A stretch of 64,000 nt of DNA from Nemania diffusa. Lineage: Eukaryota > Ascomycota > Sordariomycetes > Xylariales > Xylariaceae. Below the pieces are notes generated by a model. The model was not told the DNA's origin. It worked only from the letters and a program-made list of their open reading frames with translations, and did not search any database. Of the stretch, positions 45,636 through 58,111 are shown piece by piece (position 1 is the stretch's first letter; each line of letters begins with the position of its first letter). The position numbers and the translations under genes are program-made. The DNA lies in the NCBI GenBank assembly GCA_038501195.1, contig JBBPUQ010000008.1, positions 1,282,001 through 1,346,000 of the forward strand, given 5' to 3'.

Positions 45636-48600
45636 TCATGCTTTTTGTGCTCCTTCCCTACGCGCAATAATGTCCGCTGCGAGGCTTCGCAGATTCTCTG
45701 CTTGCGTGATAGCACTCAGGGGCAGCTCAACCTCAGTTTCCCTACGAATCCAGTTTCGCAGCTCAACGGATACGAGAGAATCTAGGCCATACGATGCGAG
45801 AGGAACCTCGGCCCCAACCTCATCTCGATCCATCATGATCATGGCGGAAATTTTGGTTATGAGGGCTTCGGTAAGACCATCAAGCGGGTTTTCGGCCGCG
45901 GTCCACAAAGTCGAGTACATGTTAGACCCCATTCCACCTCCACCAGCAGTTGCTTTCTTTTGACGCTCGGCCTTGAGTTTCTCCTTGGTGTGCACAGGGT
46001 GAAAGTATCTCCATGGCCCATCCTGCACGGGTTGGCCATTGAGATACATTCTGAAAACAGCGGCTTTGTTATTATGATGAAATGGAGATGATTCCCCCAT
46101 TACAATACCCTTAACAATTGTTCGTATGTCGGACATGGTTAGGGTGGCACCAAGCGACCCTTTAAGGAGCTCGGTGAGATTGTTGTCCGCTACATAGCCA
46201 ACATCTAGAACCACTGGCAGGGCAACGGTAACGGTATACTGACCCCTAGCAGTACGATACTGGGTAAAGGCATCGTAAAAGGACTAATGAGTCAGTAAGT
46301 TAGTTGCCTGAGCTCGTCTAAACCTGCCATGTCATGAACTTACCGCCGTTCCAGCATAGATACTCTGTCCGGCATTACCGGTATCTCCAAGGAATGAGCC
46401 GAGAAGTATGAAAAAGTCGAGATTGGCAGGCAGTAGCTCATGGAGGTTCCATGCGCCACGGACCCTAGGCCCTGTGATTGTGTCCCAATCCTCATAAACA
46501 GCGTTCTCGAAAATTTTATCCTAGTATAGATCATCAGCTTCGCCGCATAATTCAGGTGCGAAATCATAGTAACTCACGCTTAGTTGAAGAGCAGCATGCA
46601 CCACGCCATGAACCGGAGGGAGATCTTTGATGCTTTCGAGAGTATTCACCAGCGCCGTACGCGAGCCGACATCACAGGCAATTGCCCTCACACAAACATC
46701 AGTACCTTCGTATTTTTTCATCAACTTTTGGACCTCGGGACCGGAAGCGCCACTACGCCCTAGTACGACGATATTGTGGGCTCCATGCTCGATCATCCAG
46801 GACGCTAGATTCAGACCGATGCCTCGAGTACCCCCGGTAATCAGGTAGGTTGCATCGGATTTCAATGTGACCTGCGTTGGCTGTAGCGCACTCTCTGCAA
46901 GAACATTCTCATCTGCTCCCAAAGTCGCGACAATCTTTCCAATGTTGTCTCCAGATTTGAGCTTCCGCAGAGCCGTTGAGAACTCTGAAATGGGTAGCAC
47001 AGTAACCGGCCTAATCGGCACAGCAACACCGCGTTTTACCAACCCAATAACCTCAGAAAAGACTCCTTCCAGCTCATTTGGGCGGTGCTTGAACAGCTCG
47101 GGAAGGTCAATACTGACGAAAGACAAATTGCTATCGAAAGGTTTCATCGGCAAGTAGGTGTTCTCGAGCGCATCCTTTTTACCGATTTCGATAAATCGGC
47201 CAAATTTTGCGCACAAAGCCCACGTTTCTACTAAGCGTTCGCCGCTCAGGGAATTAACGACAACATCCACACCTTTGCCGCCAGTTTCGGTGATGATCCT
47301 ATCTCGGAATCCAGCTTCTCGGCTAGAGAATATCTGATTCTCGGGAATTCCGAAGGTGGTGTGGAGAAATTTCCTCTTCTCTTCACTACCCGCAGTAGCA
47401 AATATTCGAGCTCCCACATGTTGCGCAAGCACAACGCATGCTTGTCCAATAGCCCCCGTTGCAGCGTGGATGAGAACCGTGTCGTTCTTTGCGAGCCGCC
47501 CGTTATGAATCAGTGCCAGAGCCGCAACTGAGTACGCCAGGGGCAAACTTGCCGCGTCCTGGATAGTCATGCCAAGGGGAACTTTGGCAGCTTGCCAGGA
47601 TGGCATCTTCTTATAGGTTGAGAAGGCGCCTCCGTCGGGTGCTAGAAAGAACACGATATCTCCGTCTCTTAGACTGGTGACTTGCAAGCCCTTCTTGACG
47701 ACCCTGCCTACCCCATCAAACCCTGGGGAAGCCCAGGGGATTGAACCGAGGATGAGACTAAGATCGCGATGGCTTACGCCTGCTGCCTCGACCTTCACAA
47801 TTATTTCATCTTCACCAATCGGTTGTTGATTCACATCAGTCCTACGAAAGTAGATGGAGTCAGCGCTCCCGGCGGCCTCAACAGTCATCTCTAACGCGCG
47901 ATCGCCTGTCCAAATATTCTGCTCTTTTCGGAAAGACAGGCCCCCTTCCACTGCGAACTGTTCTTTCACTTCTCTCAGAAGGCGCATTCGTGGCAAATGA
48001 ATCGAGTTCTGGTGCCAGACAAAGTCTTGGTCTTGATCACGCCTCGCCTCGAGATCATAAAATGTTTTCGAGAGTTTAACTATCGCAGAAACTCCCTCGG
48101 ATGTAAGGGGCGCGTCATCAAACGTGAGCAGGTGCTTTGGTTCGTTTTCAATGCGCAGTGTACGAATCATGCCCTTGATGGACTTGGACTCCGGAGGACC
48201 ACCCGGCGGGATGACCCATAATAGGCCTGTATTGCGCAGAAGTAGCGCCTTCAAACCTTCGAATACTTCCAACGAGACATCTTGCAAGAGGCACCGCCGC
48301 TGCGAGTCGATGAAGATGTAGACCGGACTATCAGTCGTATCAATTTCTGCGAAGGGTTTGATTTCAGTTGGACAACCGATATGTTGAGATATGGAATCGG
48401 CAACCATCTGTGCAAACTCGACTTCGTCATCATCCATGAAAGGGCCACATATGGTAATGCCCTGGCCATGTTCTTGCTTATCAATTCGTGTTGAACAAAT
48501 GATGCCAACCACGGCCTCCTGCTCCGAGTAGACATTATCCTGGAGAGAGACGTCAACCCCTGAAAAACCAGTGTCTTGGAGTAGACGATTCCACACGGGC

Positions 48601-51600
48601 ACGGGCATCATAGGCCCTTCCTCGTGGTCACGGTATTCGTCTTCAGCGTACCACCACCCCGGGAGGAGGAAGAAGGGCAGCAATACGGGTAAATGGCGAT
48701 TAGCTTCAAGTAAGAACAGTTTGCCGCCTGGGGTCAGGAGTTTTCGCACATTAGTCATGGTTACAGTCATATCTTGAGTTGCGTGCAACACGTTAGCGGC
48801 GATAACCACGTCGAAACTCGCCAGTTCTAGTCCCTGTTCTTCAGGGTCTTGGCTGATGTCGAGTTTTTTGAACGTGATGCGCTGTGACCATTGAGCCAAC
48901 TTAGTGCGAGCATTCTCAAAGAAGCCGGCTGAGATGTCAGTAAAGGTAAAATTCAGGAAGGCAGGCTCCTTTCTATCACGGGACAATGCCTCAAGTACGG
49001 GCAGAGTTGTACCGGCCGTCCCACCGCCTATTTCCAGTATACGTAAGTCATGATCCAGATCAGACAGATTTGCGACCAAGACCCCCATTACCCGACTAAG
49101 GTGGTTATTCATGACATCTGCCTCATAATGCCGCGTAAGGCGATTTTCGAGCAGCATAATTTCGAGCGGCTCTATTTCCTGGCGCAAAATAGGAACGAGC
49201 TGTTCGCCTATTAAACAAAGCAATTCGCCCTGAGCGTTCAAACTCCGCACCTCCTCGAGTAGCGCCGTCGGTTCATTATCGAAATTCGGGTCGTATTTGG
49301 ATAGGTTTTTATTCGCCCAATTGACGAAGCGTCCCAAGTGGAATGGTAGTTTCGAACGGTCATCCCCCGCCGTCTCCATCAGCGCGCGCTTGATATGATA
49401 GCAAGCAACATTGTTCATCATATTTGCGTGTACCATGTTAGCCTTACTCGAATCCAAAACTGGGATTGTCTTGACCAACTCCGCTAGCGGGAGATAATCA
49501 AAGCGGCTCACTTTCTCCCAAGCCCAGTTATCCGGAAGACGCGAAGCCGGGTCAAGTTCGTCATCACTCGAACCGATAGCCCGGAATGCGATCGATTCCC
49601 ACTCAGCAACAGGTGCGTAGGAGCCATCATGGCCTCGATAAAACGCAGCTACACTGATCGTCATGCGGCCTCCCTTGAAATCATGATGTAATAGGCGAGT
49701 GACAACGTCGAAACGCTGCTGGGGCTCTGCCGGAACCTTGTTAGAGACTCTAAACCGGCTGATATAGTTAGGCATTTGAGCCGACTGCTTGCCATCTTCG
49801 TTGATCTGTAGAGGGCCGCCCCCTTGAAGAAGCCCGTCTAGTGTTGGTGGGTCAACAATGACTGGCGACCCATGAAGACTTGACAACTTCATTATATCTC
49901 CCAAATCACGTAGCCGGTGTTCTAGAACGGTATACCCGTTCCCCTCGAAGAACCTAACCGTATTTCTGAATGTCGGCCCGTAACGTGTGCCTCGTACACC
50001 AGAATATTCATATGCATACGCCATATCCCTCTCGACTAGGTTCGTGGTGTCAAGAAGAGGGAGAGATCCGCTCATTGTTGGGCTATCCATCGTCATCTCG
50101 GTCGTCTCAGCCTCAATACGGCCATAGGCATGTATCGTCCACCCTTCGGCCTCGGACCATGTAGAGATCTCAAACTCCCAAGTCTTAGAAGAGACAGAAC
50201 CAGTCCCGATTGCGGCTGGCCGTATTTTAGTCATCATATCCACGACTTGCTCTTCTTGAATCTCCAATTGCCGGACGGCGTGAAAGTCGCACACAAGAAA
50301 CGAAGCTGCTGGAGTAGCGCTCATTCGTCTCGCCGTCTCTATGGCGCAAGACATATAGCCAGTCATGGGGAAAATCACAGCCCCGGAAACGTTGTGGTCC
50401 CGGATCCACGGTATCTCATCAAGGGTGAAAACCTGTCTATAGGCACGCTCCCTGCCTCCATTAGAGTGGTCCCTTCTACCGAGTAGAGGGTGATAGGGGT
50501 CTCCAGGATACAGTTTCTCGCCAGTAGCCCGTGGCCTGACCTCGTAGCTCGTTGATTTGTCCCATGCATATGCTGGAAGCCCCGTCACCACGTGAGCATT
50601 ATGAATGTCTGTTTGATTGGCCAAGCCTAGGTCAACTGGCGCTCCCATGGCGAAAAGAGCACCGGCAAGGCTAAGCAAGCTTTCGTGGGCGTCGGTTTCA
50701 CGCCCTAATGATGGAAGATATATGAAAGGCGATGTCTTCGGTCGACTACTCTGCTCATGCTCCAGGGTCTGTTTGATAGGATTCTTGAGGGCCGGATGTG
50801 GCCCTATTTCTATGACTATATTCTGTAGTCCTCTGCCGGTATTGGTATTTCCTTCTTGCTGCGACGCAAACACGGTTTGCATAGCATCGAGAAATTGGAC
50901 AGGTCGCACGAGGTTTTCGACCCAATATGATTCATTAATAGCGATCGGATCCCCAATACATCCAGTAACGGATGATACGAATACTGGCCGCAAGGAATCT
51001 GTTTTCTTCAAGGCAATGACGTCGTCGTCACAGAATGACTTGATAGCAGCAAGATAGGAGGCTGCGACGTCGTTCATATAACGGGAATGATAGGCTAAGC
51101 GGACCTTGAGCCGTCGAGAGAACAAGCCTTTTCCATCTGCAGCTTTGTGAATACTCTCAATGGCAGACTCATCTCCGGATATCGTTACGCTTGTGGAACT
51201 GTTGATAGCAGCTACGGCTGCATAACCCTGGGCATGCTTTTTGATAAGTTCTGTTGCCTCTTCAGGGCCTACTCCAAGAGCCAGCATTGCACCTTTACGA
51301 CTCTTCTGGCGAGTCAACAAAGCAGCCGCTTGACCTCGAAAATAGGCAATGGCCAGAGCTGTTCGAAATGAAACCAGACCAGCAGCAAATGCAGCAGCAA
51401 TTTCACCGCTCGAATGTCCCACAACCGTCGTCGGTACGATCCCCCAACTTTTTAGCAGCGTGACCAGGGCCAGCTGAAGGGCAGTGCATGCGGGCTGGCT
51501 GATTTCTGCATCATCTATGCGAGAATCATGCGCCGATTTAGCTAGTTCGTCGGCAAGACTCCACGACGCACCCATTCTCTTAAGATGTGCTTCAGCTTCG

Positions 51601-53664
51601 TCAATTGCACTAGCAAATACACTGTAGCGCCGCAATCCTAAACCCATCTGAGGGCATCTGTTTACAAAGACGTCAGCCGGATAGTCGGCTCGAAAACAAT
51701 TATGCATGAGAGAGAAAAAATAGGGCAGCTTACTGGGCACCTTGTCCGGTGAAAGCCATAATAATGGTCTGTCCCTTAATTCTAGTCGGCTTGGCGGCTA
51801 ATATCTTCTCCTGCAGACTTGATATGGACTCTGCTACAATTGAGACACGATGCCCATGGTGAGTTCGACGCTGTCCGAGTGTATAGGCGAGGTTTTTGGT
51901 GAAGTCTTTCGAATCGGGAACATCGTCAAGATATTCGTCAAAGGAAGACAAATAGTTTGTCAGACTTCTTTCTGTTCTAGCAGAGAAAACATAAAGACGA
52001 TGGCCCAGGCTGCTGCTCGCTCCATTTACCCCATTTACTCCATTCATCCCATTCACCCCATTCGCCTTATGATGAGCGACTTCAAGTGGTGATTCTAGGA
52101 TGAGTGCGGAGTTACTACCACCAAACCCTATTTATTCCATATTAGCACTTTCGTCCCAGTCAGCAGCGTTGTAATATTTCATTACCAAAGTTCGTCACCA
52201 TGACGCGCCTAGCCTCCCCCTTGGGCCAGGGAATTGGGGTTTCGGGTATTCTTATCTTCTCCTTGCCTTCAATCATCGGATTGATCTTATTGAACCCCGC
52301 TGTTGGCAGGACAACCCCATTTTCGATCATCAGAATTGCCTTGACTATTGCGAGAATGCCACTTGCGCCTTCAAGATGTCTATATGTACGAGTCAGTGAG
52401 CCCAAGTCGCAGCTGCAGATAGCGACTTACCCGATATTGGACTTAACAGAGCCAATATAAAGGGGATTCTCAGCGGTTCGATCCTTAGCGAGCACAGCCG
52501 TGAAGGCACCCGCCTCAATGGGATCACTGGTTCTGTTAGCTCTATGGCACCAGGGGCCCACGTCATAGCGCCACTTACCCAGCTGGTGTTCCAGTCCCGT
52601 GGCCCTTAATTATCATCAGTTACACATCTCACTTCGAATCGATATCAAACGTGAAAGCAGAGAACCATACCTCGACAACAGGTGTCTTAGAGGGATCTAA
52701 GCCAGCGGCCTCATGTACTGCCAAAAGGAGCTTCCGATGTGCTACCCCGTTGGGCATTGTGATTCCTTCCGATCGCCCACCATGATTACAGGCAGAACTG
52801 CGGATGATGCTACGAATGGGGTCACCATCGCGGATTGCGTGATCCATACGCTTGAGTAAGAGACACGCAGCACCCTCACCACGACCAAATCCCGAAGCCT
52901 TTTCGTCATAAGAATAGCACCTTCCTTGAGAAGATAGCGCTCTGTGGCAATATAGTAAGTTGTAAGCTCGACTAATGAGGAAGATTTAATTATAAAGAAT
53001 GGTTACCGTACCCAGTTTTCTCAAGGGCGATCCAGCCACCTGGACCTAAAGTTAATGACGAGGCTCCCAAAAACGCGCCATCGCATTCGCCAGCACGAAG
53101 AGCCGACACAGCCTGGTTTGCAGCATATAAACTGCTCGCGCACGCAGCATCGACGACAATACTCGGCCCGTCGAGATCGAAGAAGTATGAGATACGATTG
53201 GCAGCCATGCACGTCGCAACCCCAGTGGCAGAGAAGGTCTTGGTTGCGAAAACGTCATCAGAAAGGCGGTGGGAGTATTCGTTCCCCCCTCCGCCGACGA
53301 AAACGCCTATCTTCTTGCCTGCTAGATCGAGAAGACTGTGGCCGGCGTCCTCGGCCGCTTCTAGGGCGCACTCGAGGAGCATCCGATGTTGCGGATCCGA
53401 ATTCCGAGCTTCATCCGCCCGCATGTTGAAAAAGCCGGCGTCAAAAGCATAGATATCATCGGGCAAGAAATGTGCCCCTTCGGTCTTGAAGATGCCGGAC
53501 TTGTCTTCGCCCGGCTTCCAGTATGCCGATTGGTCGAACCGAGAAGCCGGGATGTTGGACCAGGCCGACCTAGCTTGAGCTAGGTAGTCCCACAAACCCT
53601 TCCTCCCGATGCCAGGGGCACGGTAAGCAAGGCCAATGACAGCAATGGGAATGTCTCCTGACAT
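45636..53664 (-). CDS. highly reducing iterative type I polyketide synthase
   Basis: Nine exons (53012-53664, 52671-52941, 52579-52604, 52431-52526, 52186-52379, 51734-52127, 46578-51657, 46344-46520, 45636-46283) join without frame error to 2512 residues. Domain order: KS (about 4-430; VDAACASSL, EGHGTGT, NIGHLEG), AT (about 533-850; GHSSGEIAAAFAAG), DH (about 930-1240; DHNVSGAVIFP, DPPTLDGLLQ), C-methyltransferase (ILEIGGGTAGTT near 1420), ER (HAATGAIGQ, about 1830-2130), KR (YLITGGTRGIG near 2147) and ACP (YGLDSLVSVEL, Ser about 2465). It should build an alpha-methylated, reduced acyl chain from malonyl-CoA. There is no thioesterase, so release needs a partner. The KR tyrosine is followed by AGTA rather than the usual AAAN, so the catalytic Asn is not seen. 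KS-AT linker has NGVNG repeats. Confidence 0.96.
52018..52070. repeat. 9-bp-based coding repeat in the PKS linker
   Basis: Repeated CCATTYAYC units on the plus strand encode NGVNGMNGVNGVNG on the minus strand, in the linker between KS and AT domains. Such flexible repeats tolerate slippage. Confidence 0.8.
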
Positions 53665-55620
53665 GGTGATCTCTAATAAAAAACTAGTTCGGTGATCAAA
53701 AAAGGGTACAAGGTTATATATGTGGTATATGGATATCAATGTCTCGAGTAAGTTGGCTCGTAGATTATAGATCCTTCCTTGAACCTCATTTATATAACCC
53801 AAAGTTACACCCTACCTTCCCACCCTCAATTCCATTCTTATCATCGAGTTCCAACAGGTAGTATGCGTACATGCAGCCAAAGTCACAGGTTTTGCGAGAC
53901 TACTACTCCATGGCTGACCTCGGTTACGGCGTGGCTTACCAGCATTCGGTAACCCTTATTATGATGTCGTCTCGCGGAGTGGTTGCAAAAGCACGCTCTT
54001 TTCCTCTTCCATCACGCCGAACAATAACTATACTGCTCTATTCTGGACGCCACCACGTAGGAGTCGGGCGTGGCGTGGCTCCTTTGAAAACGAAAGGAGG
54101 TTCTGGCTGCCGGCAGGGTTCTTCGTTAACCATACCCTTAGGCGTATGGTACCGAGTTGGTTTGCCGGGAACATCATATCTCTCCTCTGTCGAGTATGCC
54201 GAGATAAGCAAGTCGTTAGTGGGTGATAGACTCTAGTTTCTGTTTCGGTTTTTATTACTCAAACTTAATCCAAATAGCTGATGTTTTTTTACAGTATCAC
54301 AAAATTCTCTGCTCGTCTTACGGGCTGCTACCCCCGCTTTATGACCGTGCTATGAAAATATGCAACTTTAGAAGATATGCCCTGAAGTCCAGCTTCACCC
54401 CCAACGCATTGTAACAAATATCGGATGATTACAGCATTGTGTTGTCGGAGTCGACGACGAGACTTAGACCGTTCACAGTACGGGACCGTACTAAGCCCTT
54501 TCGGATGTAATCTATGGTTCCATCCAAAGGGGTAATGCCTCGTCTATGTCAGTGGTGCCACAAGACAAGGCTATTAGGAAGTTGGAATATACGTGCTTCC
54601 AATCAAATTTCTTTGCGCGAAGACCGCCGATCCCGAAAACACACGTAAACGTCATAAATACTGTGTGGGAAAAACATGGGGAAGACGGGTGCCGATCATT
54701 TTGGAACGGGTAGTAAGATGCGAATCCCTGTCGCCGAATGTCCTCCGATAGTTGGAACCGGTCCAGCGATTATTTGTCCTATTAGAGAAGACAGTAGGAT
54801 GTGATAAGGGCGCGTGTTTGGTCATACCATATGGGTGGTCAGCAACGCTACGTGTTATGATAGTAAATACGTTTACAAAAGGCCCTCTACATAGGAAATG
54901 AAAGACAGTAATGTAAGCCCCCAACCAGGGGCCAAAAGTGACCTGTCGCCTCGCCTCCCCGTCTATGATTTCAATACTCTATGAAAATCTTACTAAAGAA
55001 TGCGATCACATTCCTGGGCATTGGAATGGACCATTAAATCCCTCAGGTAGACTTCCTAGATAAGCTATTATTCTTGTTCGCGCAAGAGACGCCAAAAGGA
55101 CAGGGCAAACTGACAACGCAGTTATGATCTTCGGTGTAGTTTAAGGGGCGGCCTAAGTCTTAGCCTTCTAGACCCGCATTGCGGATAGACATAGTAGTAA
55201 TATCCTAAATGTACTAATTTTTTATGTGAGATGTTTAAAGTTAAAATTTAGGCTCTTACTCAGTTAGTTATTTATATCCTTTTCTATCTGGCGTTTCGAA
55301 TTAATAGAATTCGGTTATATATTGGCAATATCAGTAATAGGCCATCATCAACTTGTTTGTAATTCACATTCCGTGACTTTCTATGCGGTAGTAATACCTT
55401 TAACGCAACTAATTCTGATAGTAGCAGAATCCTCAGTTGATTCTTAATCTAATTTGTGATGGATGCTCGTAAAAAATTCTAGGCAGCCGAGGTAGCAATT
55501 TAATTCAACTATTCATGTATCAAAGCCTATATTAAGCGGTATGTTTGATAAGGAAAAGAAATAACTTGAACTAGGTAATGGATTGTAAAAGAAAATCAAT
55601 TTCAAGTGAGGCCACAACAA
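53665..55620. other. intergenic region between PKS and MDR gene
   Basis: About 2 kb without a supported gene. Open frames at 53871-54236 (+) and 54652-54924 (-) lack domains and look random. The distal half (55150-55600) is AT-rich. Confidence 0.6.
53790..53799 (-). promoter_or_regulatory. TATA-like element upstream of the PKS
   Basis: The minus strand reads TTATATAAAT about 125 bp upstream of the PKS ATG, a normal distance for a fungal TATA box with a 5' leader. Confidence 0.45.
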
Positions 55621-56688
55621 TCAAATCTCAATAACAAGTTTTCCAAACTGTTTCGCTGCTGCCATTTCATCGAATAAACCATCAATAGCATCAACACAGT
55701 CCAAGCCTTTGACGGTGCGGCTGATGATTGGCTTGATCTCATTTGACTTCACAAAATTGACCATGTCTCGGAACTCCAATCTGGATCCTAGTGTACTTCC
55801 TCTCAACTCTATGTTCTTTAGCACGGCTGACATCAACCAATCCATCGATGGCCCTATGGTCATACCATAGGATGAGATAATACCTCCAGGTTTCAAGAGG
55901 GTCGTTGTCTTTATGACTATACTGCCCCCCGTTCCATCAATTACCGCGTCAAGAAAAGGTCGTTCCGCTGGCAACATTTTCTGCAAAGTTATGTTCCAGT
56001 CTTCATTCTTGTATATGACACCACCTTTCGCACCTAATTGTGTCGCCTTGTCGATTTTTTCCTGCGAACCTGAGGTCACGTACATGTTACAACCCAAGGC
56101 GAGCCCAAATTGTAGGACTTGCAGGGCTACGCCACCGCCAATACCCGTGACCAGGATGTTGCGACCTGCCTCTGCATTGCCCGACTTGATGACAAGGGCA
56201 CGCCAGGCAGTCAGTCCACAGGATGGCAACGCCGCAGCTTGGGCTGGACTTAAGTGTCCGGGGCAAAGCTCGACCTCGGACTCGTCAACGACGATATAGT
56301 TCTGGGCCGCGCCTAGATGATGGTTCGGCGCTGTGCCACCGATACCAGCGAACTGACTGTAGTCTTCGGGACCGTTCGGGTCTGCCTTCCACCCTCGACA
56401 GGGCGTTAGCAACACGGACTGGTGGAGGAGTTGATCAGACAACACGCAGTCCGGCCCAATCTCTACAACAGTGCCGTAGCCATCGCTGAGAAGGGGCGCC
56501 TTGAATGATATGTTTGGATACAGGTGCTTGCGGATGAAGAGGTCACGATGATTGAGAGCCGCTGCTTCAAGCTTAACTAGCACCTCGCCGGGGCCGGGGG
56601 TAGGTTTGGGCACGAGGTTCAGGTGCAATGGGTAGTAGATATTTCCCCCCTTGCCCTTCTTCTCTCGAATAGTTAATGCGTGCGGCAT
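55621..56688 (-). CDS. medium-chain dehydrogenase/reductase (zinc-independent MDR)
   Basis: Intronless 355-residue NAD(P)H-dependent oxidoreductase, normal length. N-terminal GroES-like fold: PTPGPGEVLVKLEAAALNHRDLFIRK...DGYGTVVEIG, with NHRD in place of the catalytic zinc Cys, so this is the quinone-oxidoreductase/enoyl-reductase-like type. The Rossmann part has ILVTGIGGGVALQVLQFGLALGC and a cofactor-selecting YVTSGSQEKID. The C terminus ends KQFGKLVIEI, typical of the group. The ATG follows a (CAT/ATG)n trinucleotide run. It lies 2 kb upstream of the PKS on the same strand and could tailor or release the polyketide. Since the PKS has its own ER, a role as trans-ER is not required. Confidence 0.9.
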   Translation of the reverse strand: MPHALTIREKKGKGGNIYYPLHLNLVPKPTPGPGEVLVKLEAAALNHRDLFIRKHLYPNISFKAPLLSDGYGTVVEIGPDCVLSDQLLHQSVLLTPCRGWKADPNGPEDYSQFAGIGGTAPNHHLGAAQNYIVVDESEVELCPGHLSPAQAAALPSCGLTAWRALVIKSGNAEAGRNILVTGIGGGVALQVLQFGLALGCNMYVTSGSQEKIDKATQLGAKGGVIYKNEDWNITLQKMLPAERPFLDAVIDGTGGSIVIKTTTLLKPGGIISSYGMTIGPSMDWLMSAVLKNIELRGSTLGSRLEFRDMVNFVKSNEIKPIISRTVKGLDCVDAIDGLFDEMAAAKQFGKLVIEI

Positions 56689-56689
56689 G

Positions 56690-56720
56690 ATAATGATGAT
56701 GATGATGATGATGATGATGA
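56690..56720. repeat. (ATG)n trinucleotide microsatellite
   Basis: About ten ATG/GAT units run immediately upstream of the MDR start codon, on the 5' leader of that gene. Confidence 0.9.
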
Positions 56721-58111
56721 GCCTTCGTCTGTATACGTAGCAAGGCGTGCAGCATTACGGGCTTTTGCCAAAACTAGAGAAGAGTGAAAGGGGGAAGTAG
56801 GGACGAAGACCTTATGTCGACAGACCAAAAAAGGGAGTTCCGAGAAATTCCTTATGCGTTTTAGTAAATACTTGATTGCCCAATCTAAGATCCCAGAACC
56901 AGCACTACTTTGCGATTCCCGATAGACCTTGACAATAAGATAGCATAAGACACAGATAACAAGTCAATCGGTAAGCACTTCTTCCTACGAAGAAACATAC
57001 TCGCCGCGGAGATCCGATATCTCTAGGTAGCCGAGCCGAATATGCAATCATGATTCATCAAGCCCAGAACAAAGTCATAGAGGCATCTCGGACTATCATC
57101 CATCACACCACTATCAGATATGCACATGTGCGCAGATAATACCAGTTGCTTACATACAATGCTACCCCCTGTAAAAGGTTCAAGTTGAAGTAGACGCGCT
57201 AGGTAAGCCTCTACAAGCCTCTCGGGACTTACTATAAAGGGATTTTCCGTACAAGTAACAGAGGTAAAAAGATACCTCTTGGGCGGTTGACCAAAGCTCA
57301 GCGTGGCAGATAGTACCTTGGGAGGGTCCCTTCTACTAAGCCCCTCTTGCGTATAAGATAATTGTTGGTTCAACGTCAATAACTATTGTCAAATGAAATC
57401 GAACTACGTACTCACCCCGCATATGCACACCAAGCCACATAATTCCACATCCAGCTTGTCTACATCTTTTGATCGCCATACTACACCCTTTTTCAGGCAT
57501 TTGGTGATTGTTTGACAGTGACCTAAAATATCGCTCTGCATGCATTATACGTTCACACCCCACAACCCCAGATTTGCCCGTAGCCGCCTAAGGCGTTGCC
57601 GCCCAGGCCTAGATGTCAGATAAGTGGTACTTATAAGCTCCAAAAGTACACCCTCCATGCGGCTTATCCATGGGGGGTTCCTCTCTCAACCATCCTCACT
57701 TAGTAAGAACTTCTCTTTATGGATTTTCCCTCCCTTTTTCCTATCATCGTGGGTAACATCAGGCCTTTCGGCGTGCTGACAGCAACAGTTAGAAGACCCT
57801 TGATCGACAATGTCGTGCAATCCCCCTCATAAAACGGCCGCCATATTGCTATCACCCCCCCGCGCTGTGTCCTCTGGGTTGAGATTATTGATGATGTGTT
57901 ATGTTGAGGTTCTTCCTCTTTCTTCATCCTGCTGACCTTGGCGAAACTGGCTTACTTCGGCATCCCGTGGCATCCCGTGGCGTCCCCACCATTGCCAGAT
58001 TGTGCAATGCCGGTGGCCAAGAAGTTATAATCCGGTCAGTGAATTCTCCGTATCAATTGTTCCAAGTGCGTTGTCCTGTCAATAACGTAATTGTTTACTC
58101 AAGTTATCCAG
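56721..58111. other. intergenic region between MDR and C-A gene
   Basis: Divergent promoter space for the two cluster genes. Apart from the doubtful stretch at 57023-57563 and a short CATCCCGTGG duplication near 57960, nothing is seen. Confidence 0.5.
57023..57563 (-). other. possible small gene or gene remnant
   Basis: Two minus-strand open stretches (57336-57563 and 57023-57379) can be linked by a GTGAGT donor near 57415 and an AG acceptor near 57355. The reading goes MPEKGCSMAIKRCRQAGCGIMWLG, then GLSRRDPPKVLSATL...ENPFIVSPERLVEAYLARLLQLEP. The second part looks protein-like, but no domain is recognisable and neither end is convincing. It could be the remains of a cluster gene such as a regulator. 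Confidence 0.25.

Noticed and set aside
53871..54236. 121-residue plus-strand frame beside the PKS
   Set aside because: Considered as a cluster gene, but it lacks hydrophobic/charged patterning and conserved motifs; likely chance.
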